Origin: Xiphias gladius
Lineage: Eukaryota > Chordata > Actinopteri > Istiophoriformes > Xiphiidae
DNA length: 64,000 nt
Reading direction: 5' to 3'
Assembly: GCF_016859285.1 (NCBI RefSeq)
Contig: NC_053413.1
Location: 12,884,001-12,948,000, forward strand
Shown here: piece after piece, positions 1 to 28,100 of the stretch
How the letters are laid out: the number at the start of each line of letters is the position of its first letter
Numbering within the stretch: position 1 is the first letter of the stretch
The notes under the pieces: generated by a model
The model's input: the letters and a program-made list of their open reading frames with translations, nothing else
What the model was told of the DNA's origin: nothing
Databases searched by the model: none
Translations under genes and position numbers: made by a program

Positions 1-953
1 TATGAATAGCAGAACGAAAACCAGAGAAAGGTTCCATTTCAGTCACAAGCCTCCTCTTTTACCTCCTAACGGTGCTTTTTGGCATCAAACTGCTGTCATG
101 AAAGTACTGCAGACAGGAGAGTTGGATCAGTTAAATTCTTAAGGCCACTTTCTGTTTGGTCGGTTGTACACCACAGTATGTTAAAAAAAAAAAAAAAAAA
201 AAGAGGTCAAAGTGCTCAAATGGAACCTGGCTAAACACGCGTATTCAAGCTCCTCTGTAGGAGTTCTCATACGAGCATGTGCAATAATAACATTGTTTCT
301 TGAATGATCATGCTGCACCGGGTTATTATTTCTTTGCCTAACACTGGATTATTAGTCACACTCATAATAATGTTAGGACACGATCAGAGTAATGATTGTA
401 CTTTTTTTTCTGGAGTGTTGATGCATGACAGAGATTGGTAAATGGTAAAACATCTAAGCTATGGAACAGGGAATTGCCAATACTTGCCAAAGTTTGAACT
501 TTGAACTCTTTACTTCACTTTGACTTGCCTTATCCATGTGAATGACACACTGTCTAATCAGACTGTAGGGATACCGAAGTGTCTTTTATCAGAGGGGATC
601 TAGAACCGTGGAGACGGTAACCGTTAGACAGCTGGTTTATTTTATTTCAAAATATGCGACAAAAATGAGCTCCTTTTTTGGACCAAAACTCAACAGTGGA
701 TTTTCTCACAAGGTCATATGCTATAGTCTTTATGTTATTTCTCTCGGTTCAGGCCGTTTTAGCATTCCCATGGTAATGGCAATATAGGTTATCAAGTTCT
801 TATAGATGACACAAACTTTGGCAGGATACTGGTGGGATCATTGTTCTATAATTCACTCACTTATAACAGTTCATCTCTACATTTAGTTTGATGTGTTTTC
901 CTAATGTATATTTGCCATTTTATGCTGTAAATAACCTGCTTTTTCCGTATGAA

Positions 954-993
<40 letters not shown>

Positions 994-2570
994 TGTGTGT
1001 GGTTGTGTGTGTGTGTGCATGTGTGTGCCTGAGTGTATGTGAAAAAGCATCCAACATTTGCTTTTTGCAAAGTTGATTATCTGGGTAGCTGTGCAATAGC
1101 TTTATATATTTTATTTTGATGTTAAACATCATTGTATTTCAAGTATGTTTGCTACATTCACTTCCTGCAATGTATGATTTATATGCAGTGTATGTTAGAG
1201 GATTATGTCACTTTGAATCAATTAGTCTCATAGATGTGTCTGATAAGAAACCATTAAAAATGCCTTCAAGATATGTAAGACACTGATCACAAAATCATCC
1301 ATCTATAACAAAGCTCTGATTAATGTTCGCTTGCCTTTAAATTTAGCTTGAGAGCTTCTTCGATCTGCTCTCAGTGGTAGAAATGGCCTTGAACTAGTGC
1401 TTGTCTACCTGGGATCTGCCAAATTAGGTTTTATCTGTCTAGAGTCTTAGGAAAAAGATGAAAGTTGCCAAGTATTTCAATAGTGGTAAAAAGTTTGATA
1501 TTTCCTTTTGAATTTAAAGAAATTAAAGGGAAAAGCTTTGAAGAATTGTCTAGTTTAGAAAAAAAAGCCAATGACTAGAAAGATTGTGAAACACTGGATT
1601 CACAAAGCACCTTGTTAGAGCGTAAACAAAGCCTTATTGCTATTTGTAATTAAAAAGGGAATTAAATTGCAGTTTGAAACAATGTATTTTTGGTCCTGAG
1701 TTGCGTATGTATATACTGCTATTTGATTGGTGCAGCTTTTATGTGATTGGAAAGCAGCTTTGTTTCTGAGTTTGTGTATAATGAACTAGGAAGCCGATAC
1801 AGGACTCATATGGATCCTGTCTCTGATGACAGTTAACAGTGTGTTGCGTTGGCATAAGTATTATCAATGAAAGATTTTTGGGAGAGAATGAATTAAACAC
1901 TTAAAAACTTGTGTGGTTTATTTTTGTTGAATGCAGTGTTTTGGTTCTAATTTAATGTTTCTTTTATATTTGGATCCCCATTAGCTTCCTTTTTTCCTTT
2001 TGCTAGTAGATAGAAGTTTACACCTGAGTTCATTAAAGAGTAATTTAATACAAGGCTGTTGCACCTCTGGCCACACCCATGAGTGATGTCACAATGTACT
2101 GACACACCCTGGGGTACACTTTTACATCACTGTAACAAGGTGAGAAGTTAAAGCACTGGAGTAAAGCAGAACAAGCAACTACTTTACTCTTTTACTCTTA
2201 GCCTTTGAAAACATTTTTTTAACTGATTAACAGAAATAAAAACTTGTGTATTAAGAACAGACAAAAGTGTGTCTTCTACTGAGAATTCAAAATAGTAGCT
2301 ACTTGCAACAGTAGGTTGCAAGTTCAGGAGAAAGTTTTGTAATTCCAACTATAAAACAGTATTGCTGAAGTGTAATACTTGCTTCAAGACAAGGGTGTAA
2401 AAAAAACAAAACAACAAAAGTCAAACAAAACATACAATCATTCCCCTTAAACTAAGCTTAACAAATTTAAAACTTCTAATATGCACCCAAAAGAGTATGT
2501 CTTTAATCCAGAGTATTAGCTTCTTACACTAGGAAGAAGACAAAAAGACAGGAGTTTGGACCAGCATGTC
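1..2570. other. Intergenic or untranslated sequence left of prkab2
   Basis: No exon with a recognisable protein product was found on either strand. The stretch is AT-rich, with a GT microsatellite near 957-1041 and several AATAAA-like hexamers on the plus strand (for example near 2233). It could be the 3' UTR of a plus-strand gene whose coding part lies left of the window, or plain intergenic DNA. I cannot tell which. Confidence 0.5.
957..1041. repeat. GT/CA microsatellite, imperfect
   Basis: A run of GT dinucleotides with a few GA, GC and GGTT interruptions. It creates spurious His-Thr rich reading frames on the minus strand, which were discarded. Confidence 0.95.
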
Positions 2571-2575
2571 CTCTC

Positions 2576-4535
<1,960 letters not shown>

Positions 4536-6828
4536 TTAGATAGGCTTGTAAAGCAGAGAAGTGACATATTTCTTCTTGTATCTGTGAGTCGCACTTAACA
4601 CCATCACTCCATCCTACACAGGGAGAAAAATACACAGGCAAGCTGCCATTAGTGGGATCCATACCAACAGAGAAAATAAACAGAGTGAGAAGAGTGACAA
4701 GTATTTCAACTCTTTCCAGCAGACCTACCTTTATTGAGAGAGCGTAGAGATGATTTAACATGACGTGGTTGGGTTCAGGCAGTAGGGCAGGGTCACACTG
4801 ACAAGACAGAGTAAGAGGAAAAGTAACAAATAACATAAAAAAAATGGTAAGCAATGATAAAGAAAATACAGTATTAAATCAGAGGTATAAATAGGGAAAT
4901 GTGGCAATGGGAAAGGTATAGACACTGACAGATATATTGGTGTCTTTGTTGAGTATGACTTGAAGGAGGTGAGGAGGGAGTATCGGTGGGGCTTTGAAAT
5001 GCTCCTCGGGTCTGAAGATGTACTGCTCCTGTCCATATGGACCTGGAGGGGAGCTGGATAGATCTGTGAACACACAAGAGAAACAACCACACTAGTAAAG
5101 TTTCGACATTTCCTAAAATTTTCCATTGCTAAAAGCCTTTGCTACTTTTCTGTCACTGTAAATGAGTTGATATCTGCTGGTAAGTGTACAAAAACAACAA
5201 ATGTTCACAGGGATGATAAGGAGAACGGATCTGCAAGTATCCGGCCCAATCAGCAATGGTTTTGAAGAGATTCTGCCCAGTCCCTGAGACTATTCAAATT
5301 ATTTTTTCATACATTTCCAAACCATCCAGGTCTGTTTGTGTGACCTGTATTGGAACATAATAACACTATTCCAGGAAGTACTGATGTGAATTGGTGAAAT
5401 TTCATTAGCTAAATAAGAACCCGTATTAACAGTGTGTATGCAGGCTGACCTGATGTGTCTGAGCACTCCAGAGAGTCAACCTGCAGCGCATCAAACACCT
5501 CAAAGTCAGACTTCTTCACCTGGATCAGGTTGTTGATGGTGCCAAGCTGGCTGGTTACCACTGGCTGCAAAAGAGAAATGTTCCCAGAAGTCACGATCGA
5601 GCATAGCATAATTATTATTTACAACACTATGCACGCATTTCGCTGGGTATTAGAGAGACTTAAAACGCAGTTATTAGTAAGGGCTGAAGATTTTAAAAAG
5701 GCTTACAGCAGTGTTTGTATGGTTTTTCTGGGTTTTTGAAGGCCCAATAACATGACAATAGCAACATTAACAATATCAGTCACCACTGGTGAGTTTTGGA
5801 ATGGATGAGATTATCCTGTCAATTTTGTGTTGATTTCTTTTATACTGTCTAGATCCCCTTAGAGGCTCCTATCCTTTCACGTTTATACCTTCATAAATCT
5901 CTGCAACACGCCAAAATTCAGTGTCTGGAACTTAAATTTTCCAAATCAAAACGCTGAGCAAAAAACTTGTACAGTATAAAAATGTTTTTTTCTAGATTTC
6001 AGTCTAAGTGGTGAAAGAAAGAACTTAATGAATGGAAACACTAGTAACATGAAAATGACAAGAAGAGAATGATGTTATACCTCAGAAGAATCATAGACCC
6101 ATTGCCCATCTACAAAAAACTTGTACTGGTGCTCTCCTTCAGGCAGGTCCAGGATCGCTACGAAGTCATTATGGCTTTGGAGAGAGGAAGAAAAAGAGTA
6201 TTAGTGCAATACTGGGCTTTCCTCTCTGTTAAAACAAATGGAATTTGTGGTTACAGCTTGGATGTAGTACAACTGGGGTAAATGTCATTGCCATCCAAAT
6301 AAGGATAAAAGTGAGAATGTACTGATATCTACAGCAAAATCAACCCCGTTTACCTCTTATTTAGTGGTATCTTCGTGCTCCAGTTATTAAAGGAACCAGC
6401 TATGTAGACCTCCTTCCCTCCACCCGCCCATCGGATCACAGTGGGTCGAGCCTGAGGGCCCGTCTTCACCAGGTCATCCATATCTGGGGTGAATTCTTTC
6501 TCTCCTAATGCCTAAAAGCAATTCATTGCAAATCTTAACTGCAAGCTGTTTTTGGAAAAAATAAAATAAAATCCAACCTCACATGTGGCATTGAGATCAG
6601 CAAGTTGTTCTTGCAGAACAAACCAGGTTCTGCACAGTAATCTGTATTTCAATATTTTTCCAGTAGTACCTTGGACTCAGGCCCATGGGTGTTGAAGATG
6701 TTGGGGTCATCTGTGCTGTCCACCATCTTGCTGCTGGGTTCTTGGTCTTTGTGACTGCCGCTGCTGTCTGAACGGTGGGCTTTGGATCCATGGCGATCTC
6801 CCGACACCCTGTCACTTGTGTTGCCCAT
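4536..6828 (-). CDS. prkab2: AMP-activated protein kinase, beta-2 regulatory subunit
   Basis: Non-catalytic scaffold of AMPK, linking the alpha kinase and gamma nucleotide sensor and binding glycogen. Coding exons in transcript order: 6828-6670, 6511-6354, 6174-6081, 5564-5450, 5063-4930, 4797-4729, 4613-4536 (807 nt, 268 aa; human beta-2 is 272). The start MGNTS carries the N-myristoylation glycine of the family. Residues about 75-150 form the glycogen-binding CBM48 module (GSFNNWS with Trp97; Ser106 in NKSHNDF matches the known Ser108 site; LPEGEHQYKFFVDGQW). Residues about 180-268 form the alpha/gamma-binding domain (LSSSPPGPYGQE, PPHLLQVILNKDT, final YKPI). It is called beta-2 rather than beta-1 because of SDRVSG, SHNDFV, GTINNLI and KKSDFEVFDAL. 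A non-coding 5' exon probably lies near 7885. All splice sites are GT-AG and phases agree. Confidence 0.97.
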
Positions 6829-7884
6829 AATGCCTCACTATTTTCAGTGCTACTGGAAAGAAAAGACAAACTGTAAACTAATGGATTCTAACTTACCATT
6901 CAGAAACGAGGGAGCAGATTAAAAATTCAAAACAGACTGTAAACTAGAATCACTAATGAACAACATAATGTGTTAACTTCATGTCTTTGTTTATAACTTC
7001 TGTAAAGCTGATAAGGAGTTTGTCCACAAATGGTGGACAAAGTCACTGATGACTTTTTTTTTTTTTTAAATCTTAATATGGCGGAAAAAGCCCCAAGATG
7101 CCTGTTCTGCCGTTTCCTTATATGTTTACTTTTTCATTGTACGACCTATGGTACCAATACAAAGTATTGAGATACTATTGACCAATGATTGCCAATACGT
7201 TATTAATATTAAGATCAATCACAGTGAACGACAATCATAGCACTACCCCCACTATGAACCCCGTATGAATTATGATAACAATGTATTGACAAACCATGAC
7301 AGGCACAAACTGGGGCTGGCATCAGGCTATCATGATATCTAAACACAAATGTGACTTGAAATTGAACATTTAATCTGACAACCGACACCATACATCTAGG
7401 AATGGGTAATGGTTTCCAGATAAATCATCTGCGAGCATGATGATCAACAGAAAGGCTAAAATGCTTAACGACAAGCTAGACAGAGACGAGTTAGAAACTG
7501 TGGCTGTCCGGTAACTGTGAACCTGGACTTGGCAGAACAGATCAGACCACAACAACCGCTTAACGCAAATACAATCATCCTGTCAGACTTACACAGTGCC
7601 AGCAACAGGTTTTAGCTTCACAAGCTAACCGCACATAAACAAATTCATACACCGTAGTTAAGAGCGTACATCTTGCTAGCTGTAAACTACCACAGTCTCC
7701 CCGCTGTCTTTTCAGCTGTGCCCACTGAAAATTACTTCGGCAGAATATTTTTAGCTGCTGCTGACAGTTAGCTGGCTAGCTGGCTAGCCGTTTGTCTAAT
7801 GAACAAGGTCGGAATCGATTGAGATAACGCGACGAAAACTAACCGTCTGCTCCACGGAACAACGACAGAAGCGTATAAACTTAC

Positions 7885-7995
7885 CGCTAACAGCTGCTGT
7901 TATTCCGTAATTCCCGGAGGGCCCACCTCTTTATAATAACTGCAGCGCCGTTGTGCTTCAACTACGGTGTGCGGCTAGGACAAAAAGAGTTCGAC
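7885..7995 (-). promoter_or_regulatory. prkab2: Likely non-coding first exon and promoter of prkab2
   Basis: The exon carrying the ATG begins with an acceptor at 6853-6854 and has 24 nt before the ATG, so the 5' UTR must be spliced. A good minus-strand donor (CG|GTAAGTTT) lies with exon end at 7885, followed upstream by a more GC-rich stretch with a TTATAA-like sequence near 7932. The first-exon limit on the right is a guess. Confidence 0.4.
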
Positions 7996-10524
7996 ACCTC
8001 GGCAGGGAGAAGGACTGCTAGGTATGTCTGTGAGGAAACGCAAAATTCGTCAGCCGGGGAAACTGAGGGTCGTTCACAGTTTTCATACAGATGCAATACA
8101 AAAAACAGTGAGATCACATAACCTTTACTCAGGGGAATATATAAAATTCGACAGGTACTATAACAGTGACTTTAAAGCAGCAGGGGTGTTGCTGACTTTG
8201 GCAGCATTATGTGATGCCCGGCTGGGTGGAGTGATATGTTGATTATCACTTGTATCTAAACTTCTTTTTATAAACTCATTTTTATTATTATTCTTATTGT
8301 TCTTCTTCTTATAATTAATGATAATAATATGGATAATACTAATAAAAATGTTCTTGGTGGTGTCTATAATCTATGTTAAATTGTTGGTTTGGTAGAGTGG
8401 ATGTTTGTCTACCTTGGCCTGGGTAAACACTGAGTTCAACTCTGCAGGTATTGCTTCGAGTGCCTGTCTAGACATCAGTAGACCGACCTTACTATCCTCA
8501 CAGTGTTGTCATTCTCCTCTTGGAAGATAGTGTCTTATCAAGGCATAGATTTTCTTCTGAGAAACTCTTTATGAGCCTAGTCAGTGAGAGTGGCAACCTA
8601 CTCTGCTACGGATTTATGTCTGTTACCTCTATAGTGTGTACTGCTAAATCAGATTTATATGGTATTTGCTCTGCAGAATTAGTTTCCTGATTCAACTACA
8701 ATATTAGGTTGACTGAAACAATTAATTTTTCTTAATCCCACTTTTGGGGAAAGCCCCATTTATTATGTTCTGAAAGAATCATTCGTTAATGAAATCAAAT
8801 GTAATTTATCAATTAAGATTGATATGACCAAAAACACCAAATTACAAATACAAAGCTGGTGGGATATTCTCAGTCTTATTTCTCCTGGTGAGTCTTCACT
8901 CTGTCTGCTTTCTCACAACAGTTTCTCTATAATATATTGCTGCCCATATTTTTATTAGGCCTGCTGGTATACATTTTGTTGAGCTACATAGTAGGATACA
9001 AATGATTGAGTCTAATACCCCAATAATAATATTACTGAGGGCCAATAACTTGAAAGGTCTAAAATACTATTGTGATCCTGTTTACTTATATTCTGTTGAC
9101 ACACACCAATACCATTAAAATTGTCCCACCAATGTTGTCTTTATTAACCACTAGGTGGAGCTGTTAACACATCTCAATAATCTTCAAACCAGTGATCTCC
9201 AGTCGAAGGGGCAGAACTTGAACCATCGCTCTCAAGCAAGCCTTCCACCAAAGACCATGTCAAGCCTCTATGTGAAGTTTTTACACGTTCAGGTTAACGA
9301 CTATTAAATCATGAGACTTAGTTTTTGCCTCTTAAAATTCACATTAACGTAACTTTTAATATAAAGACAAACAGACGATTGTCATCTCACATGGTAATTG
9401 AAAACTTCACACCACCTGGCTGTGTGACAGAACAAGTCACAAAATGCTAAATGTAACAGGGTCCTATTGTGGTTGTGTATGTGGGTGTTTAGAGGTGGGG
9501 GGTCTTGATGTGTTGAAATGAGGAGTGACACAAGACAGAACCATGCTCCTTGCAAGCTTTTCAGTCCAATGATCAATTATTAGTTTTCTTAAAACTTTCA
9601 CCATGTTATGTAATAGTAACAATCGTTAAAACCTATAATCATACAAATAAAAATATATATATATGCACACTACAAACACAGAATATACCTACAAATATAA
9701 ACAAAAAAAAAGCATCTGTTGATGTCAGAAAGTTTACATCGAGTGGCTGTAAGGCACATTTAAATGATTATGAGATAACAGAATGTGGAATTAGTGATAT
9801 GCACATTGCCCAAGATGTGTGTGTCTTCACACACACAGTATTCCAGTGTTAACTATTGATTTTTCAGGGCCAGTCATTTCTAGTTGACATCTGCTGATAG
9901 GAGCAGTGTTTGTCTGGAGCTGGTGTCACTCCAGGGCAGGTGTTTACAACTTAGAAAAGTGTTAACTTAGCCCTAAACGGTGTGGACTTAAACATTTAAA
10001 TTGACACATTGTAATTTTTTCTCACTCTGAGTTAAAATAAGACATTAACTCTGCTGTGTATCCCCATGTAGTGTAGCTCCACCTTTCTCTAAAGAAAATG
10101 TTTTCTTTGGTAGCAAAGAGCACAGCAGTATGTTCCACTGAGCTACCAATGTGGCTGATCACAGCTTTAAAAGAATAACAGTAGGATAAATTAAAGAACT
10201 GTTGTGTGTTATAATTTTTACGTTTTATGCACAGTACTGTGTTCGTGTCAAGTATTTTTTTGGAGAGTGTATACATTTGGGGAGTATGTTATGTGTAACA
10301 GCAGGATGAAAGTCAAAGCATGCTCAAAACATATGATTAATGCTCTAGCTACCGACAGACTACCCTTATGGTGATACATGCAGTTTTCCATCCGCTGAAC
10401 TCCTCTGCAAGATGGTGGAAGTCATGCTCTGTATGTTTGATGTCCATCTGTCTTCTTTGAGTTATTTCAGACATTTTCAAGTCTGACAAATACAGTAAAT
10501 GTTCTTTTTTATTTGCTTGCACTA
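7996..10524. other. Intergenic region between prkab2 and slc25a24 (includes slc25a24 3' UTR)
   Basis: No coding exon was recognised. A minus-strand AATAAA (plus TTTATT at 10508-10513) lies only 12 nt after the slc25a24 stop, so a further downstream signal is more likely used. Two weak tRNA-like patches, described in the findings, lie at 8386-8450 and 9190-9262. A 72-codon plus-strand frame at 8024 has no family resemblance and was not called. Confidence 0.5.
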
Positions 10525-23207
<12,683 letters not shown>

Positions 23208-24147
23208 GCTTTTGGAAGTATGTGCCGGTCACAAAGGGTGCCATATTAAACTGATGCGGGGGATGCAAGACTGAATAGTAGAGGTACCATAAGGACTTGC
23301 TCCCGCCTCACTCCAGGAGATTTCATTTTTCTTATGCAATCCCTCTGCATCTGACCTACAGCTTCTGTTGACCAGGAGAGCCCTCTGGTGTTCACGAAGT
23401 GGAGTTGAAGGCCACATTATTGGAACATTATAATGACTGAAATAACTGGTGTACTGACATATTTCTCTTGGTCTTCTTATAGGAGGGAGTAGTACTGTAA
23501 TTCCTCTGTTCACCACTGTCTGTCAGGGAGCTTGTAAGGGATTTTTTCCCTGTTATTTAAAAAAAACACATTAAAGCATCCTACATGTTTTTACTTTGGT
23601 ATAATTTGGATTTTTGTTTCACTATTATAGTCTTAGTTTTAGTATTTTATTTGTTTAAAAAAAAAAGTGGGTTGTGATTGAGTTACTGCAGCTGGCAACA
23701 AGTGCAAAAGTGTTTCTCTTAAACCAGACTGGATAGAACATGTATAAGAGATGATGTCACAAATTTGAACCGGTGTTGTCCTCTTAAAAACAGAGAAACT
23801 GCTAATTAGATTCTGTGAGCAGGACATTATCTAAGAGGAGTATGACAGATAGCAACTAGTCTTGTACTCTCTCTTTGATAATTGATAATAGGATAAGTGG
23901 TTTGAGGGGGGCAGTGTCCACCCCTTCAGTCTCATATCTAGTGTAATAGAAAAATAACAATGTGGAATTAACGTACAGTGGTCGCAGCACCATTGTGTGT
24001 CATTAGCCCAAACCCTTTACAGATAAACACCTCTGCTCACCTGGTTCTGAGGGAGGACAACTGCATTTAAAATACCATGAAGTTTGTACGTTTGCTTCCT
24101 TAGTATGATACCTTGTGTGTGTGTTTGTGTGTGTGTTTGTGTGCGTG

Positions 24148-24180
<33 letters not shown>

Positions 24181-24410
24181 TTTGTCTGTAAAGTCAAAAG
24201 TAATTAAATCATTTGTACAACAGTTTTTGTAAATGTTGCCAAACACTTAAGAAGTCATACCTGCAGTATGTAAGCTATGGTCCTTGTAATGAAAGTCAGC
24301 TGTGTAAAGCCCATTATGTTTTTAAGATATCTGTATATTATTTTTAAGAAGTTGAATGTTGATGTTTTATTTAAGGCCAAATCTGTAAATAAAAAAAAAA
24401 CGTGTACTCT
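23208..24410 (+). other. fam102b: Probable 3' UTR of fam102b
   Basis: Runs from the TAG stop to an AATAAA at 24388-24393. An earlier ATTAAA at 23570-23575 could give a shorter form. It contains the GT microsatellite at 24114-24181. Extent is inferred from the hexamers only. Confidence 0.5.
24114..24181. repeat. GT microsatellite
   Basis: Imperfect GT run with a few GTTT and GCGT interruptions, probably transcribed in the fam102b 3' UTR. Confidence 0.95.
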
Positions 24411-25189
24411 GGATATAGATAACTACCAACCTTTTTTTTTTTATACTGCATCTCACTAGTCCCTCTGGAAATGGGGTATGGATGATAATTTAATCCAGTA
24501 ATACAATTAAAGTGGAAAAAAAGAAATATTTAAATAAAAGAAAGAAGGGCAAATAAACTATTATTATATTTTCTATTCTAGATAATCAGACCTTATTCAT
24601 GTTTAAAAAAAGGAAGTTGAAACAAATTTGAAATTGGCAAGAGAAGTTTAAACAATAGAGGCACACCGAAATGACCGTAAAAAGTTCGACAAAATTATTT
24701 ACGGTTTAGACAAGACACATTTCACAATAAAGGTCTACTGAGTATATTTATATGAAAAAAAAAGTGAAGATGTTTTTAAATGAACCATAATATAGATAGA
24801 TAATAATTACACATTATATGTACAGAATCCGTAGATTTTTTTTATTTTTTATTTTTTTGCGCAGTCAAATACAATTCAAACCGTTTGGGGATTGCTTATA
24901 TGCTTTTATTTTCAAAACGAAACGTTCATCGTGCTGACGGTTCTACGGTTACAGCAGCAGCCATCCGTTCACACTGCACCACCAACGGTACAGTTCCGGT
25001 TCCACCTCGCAACAGGACTTAAGCTATAACGACGGCGGGAAGTTGTTATCACCAATTTAACCACAAATCAACAACAGCTTAACGGGCGAAATTGTTAAGG
25101 ATCGACAATTCACTATCGAATATTGATGGCTCTGTAAACGGAAATACGCCAACTGTAAACCAAGTTTAGCGGCGTGGGATTCAGCTAAC
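24411..25189 (+). promoter_or_regulatory. prpf38b: Intergenic region and promoter/5' UTR of prpf38b
   Basis: About 0.8 kb between the likely fam102b poly(A) site and the prpf38b ATG. The left half is AT-rich with poly-A/T tracts. From about 24920 the sequence becomes richer in CG dinucleotides, as expected for a housekeeping splicing-factor promoter. No coding exon was seen. Exact transcription start unknown. Confidence 0.45.
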
Positions 25190-28100
25190 ATGGCTAACGT
25201 CGGAAACCAGTTACCAACACAGGCCGTTAGCAAGTCTGCACCAGGAAAACATGGAAATGTACTGCCCCTATGGGGCAACGAAAAGACTATGAACCTCAAC
25301 CCAATGATTCTTACCAATGTTCTGTCCTCGCCGTATTTCAAAGTTCAACTTTACGAACTAAAGACCTACCATGAAGTTGTGGACGAAATCTATTTCAAGG
25401 TAACATTAGCGAATGCTAACCCGCATGCTAGTTAGATAAACCACACACCAGGGAAAAAAGCGTTACTGTGGTAGCAGTGTGCCGCAGTCGTCAAATAAAA
25501 AGGGGAAACTGATACCAGACAGCTCTAGTTTTATCCCACTTAACTTTACGACTCAGATGTTGTCTTATTTCATGAAATTGCGCACAAATGATTACTTTCT
25601 ATTTATTTCTTGTTGGTAACTTGAAAGTGAGCTAGCTTGCGAGTGTTGGCTGCCATTATAAAGTCAATAGTTTACCGTTAACGTTACGTCTGGTTTACTC
25701 AGAATTGGTTAGTTTTGTATTTGTATTGTTTTGGTGTTATAGGTCAGAACTTAAAGAAGTATGACGGTAGTTCAGCATTCTTGTGGATACTAGGTAAGCT
25801 GTGTTATTAACTCCGATGGATGGGGAACTTCCACCATAGTCTCAGCATTTCACACGAAGCCTCTAATGTAAGTCATCAGGGAGAATCTTTATGATGTGCG
25901 GTGTGTTTAACGGAAGCTCAAATTAGGTCTCGCAGACAAGTGTGTGTGAGTGTGTGTGTGTGTGTGAGAGAGAGAGTGAACTAGTTTAATACAGTTCTCT
26001 ATGTGCCTACAGGTGACTCATGTTGAGCCTTGGGAAAAGGGAAGCAGAAAGACCGCAGGCCAGACTGGAATGTGCGGAGGGGTAAGTGAGAAGTACGTGC
26101 TTTTTATACTCCCCGTCTTTTAGCCCCTGTATATAGCCCATGTGTATATATACCTTTACAGTCTGGGTGATACCTTAGATAATTCGGTTTGAAATCACTT
26201 TATATAATTTACAAGTAGGGCAAATTTACGTTATTCAATATTTCTTAGATTGTTGTCAGAGGGTCAGCCATTAACAAGTAGGTTAACTATGAATGATGTG
26301 CAGTGATGGTGCTCTACAAATATGTCTTCACCCTTGTTAGGTGCGAGGAGTTGGGACTGGTGGTATTGTGTCTACTGCTTTCTGTCTTCTATACAAGCTG
26401 TTTACTCTCAAGTTGACTCGCAAACAGCTGATGGGTCTGATCACTCACACAGACTCTCCATACATCAGAGCACTTGGCTTCATGTATATAAGGTATGATT
26501 TTAGGTATGATATGTGGACGTCACTTTTAGAATTGCAAATATTTAGTGTAGTAATAGATATTTTGCATGTTTTGCTTGAAACATTTTGATTGCTGAAAGA
26601 TGATTTATTCTTAAAGCAACATTTTCAGTGCAAACTTAATTTTAAGGCAAGACAACTATAAATTGAGAAAAGTACCAAATAAGTGAGTTAATACGGTATA
26701 TAATAATATATATTGTGATTACTTATATGCTGCATTTGTTTAGTATGTTAAAGACAAATTTAATTGTAATGTTTAAGTTTAATCTCCGATACTGCACCCA
26801 GAGCATGAAAAGTTTTACTTAAATCATTCCCCATATTAGCCTCTCATGAGTGAAAATCAGTGAATGAAATGTCACTGGAACAGGTCCATAAAAACGTAAT
26901 TGAAAGCTGTGCGACATCAAAACATGATTAGGTGACGCACATGCTCACATTGTGCTCTCTTTTTTTTAAACTGTCTCAGATACACTCAGCCCCCAACAGA
27001 TTTGATCGAATGGTACGACGGCTTCCTGGATGATGAGGAGGTATGTCACCCCGGGTAATAATTTGATGTTTCTTTCTCTCAATTAAATACAGTCACATGA
27101 CACAGGTTAAAAGTTGTGCCCCTCCCCACCCCCCTTGTGATGCTCATAGCTGATTTTTCACCTTTGCCTTCATTTGGCTTAATTGTCCCCAGTTTTTGTC
27201 CTTTAAACCTGAGTAGCTAGGTTACTTGCTCACTGCTCTGCTGCTGATATTTATCAGGGTAAGTACCATATATAATGCTGAGTCAATCTTTTAGTCCAAT
27301 GTGATATCAAGGCATGCTCTGTTTTTGACAAGATTTTATCAGGACTTGTTGCACAAAACTAAATTTGGGATATATGGCAATTGGAGAATTCATACAGATA
27401 CACGCACAAACATACAAATTATATAACACATGTCACTTTTTGCATAAATCAATTGTTTTCTATCTATATTTAATTGAAATATAATTTGATCCCAGGCTGT
27501 GCAACCAGGCCTCCTTTGATGTTCTGTTGCATTATATTTGAATTAATCATATGAAATCCTACCCAACTGGTTAATTCCCCTGTTTTTTTCTTTAGATGCC
27601 CATTGTGCAGCAGGTGAATTGGATATTGTATCTCAGCACTGTTGGTTTGCGTGTGTGAGTGCAAAGCGGCTGTTCTCTACCATATAAAGTTGATAACTAT
27701 TCAACTGGTGTGCACTTACCTACCTGCTCCAATCTGTGCTTACACTGTGGGCATTTTTTATTCTCCTTAAGAGTTCATTGTGTTGTTAGGAGACTGATGA
27801 AGGAAGCCAAGGCTTCTCTGTCTTTGTCCCTTCAGCTCAATGGGGATTTGTCTCAATGTTCTGTGCTCCCTTCCCTTCATTTATAGTTTGTAAAGAGTAG
27901 ATGCAACCACTTTTTGAAGGTGCTTTTTAAAACAGATCATCTGAAGGAAAGGGACGAGGATCTTACGATACACAAATATATTAACTTTTGCTTTATTATC
28001 AAAGCTCACTTTGTAAATACAGACTCCAGGAACTGCCAGAAAGCTTAGATGAGGCAAACTGTTTGTGATATTTAAAGTACTGTTTCCTCTTGTAAGAATT

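Noticed and set aside
8024-8242. 72-codon plus-strand frame next to the prkab2 promoter
   Set aside because: No domain, no splice sites or downstream exons, composition not gene-like; likely chance.
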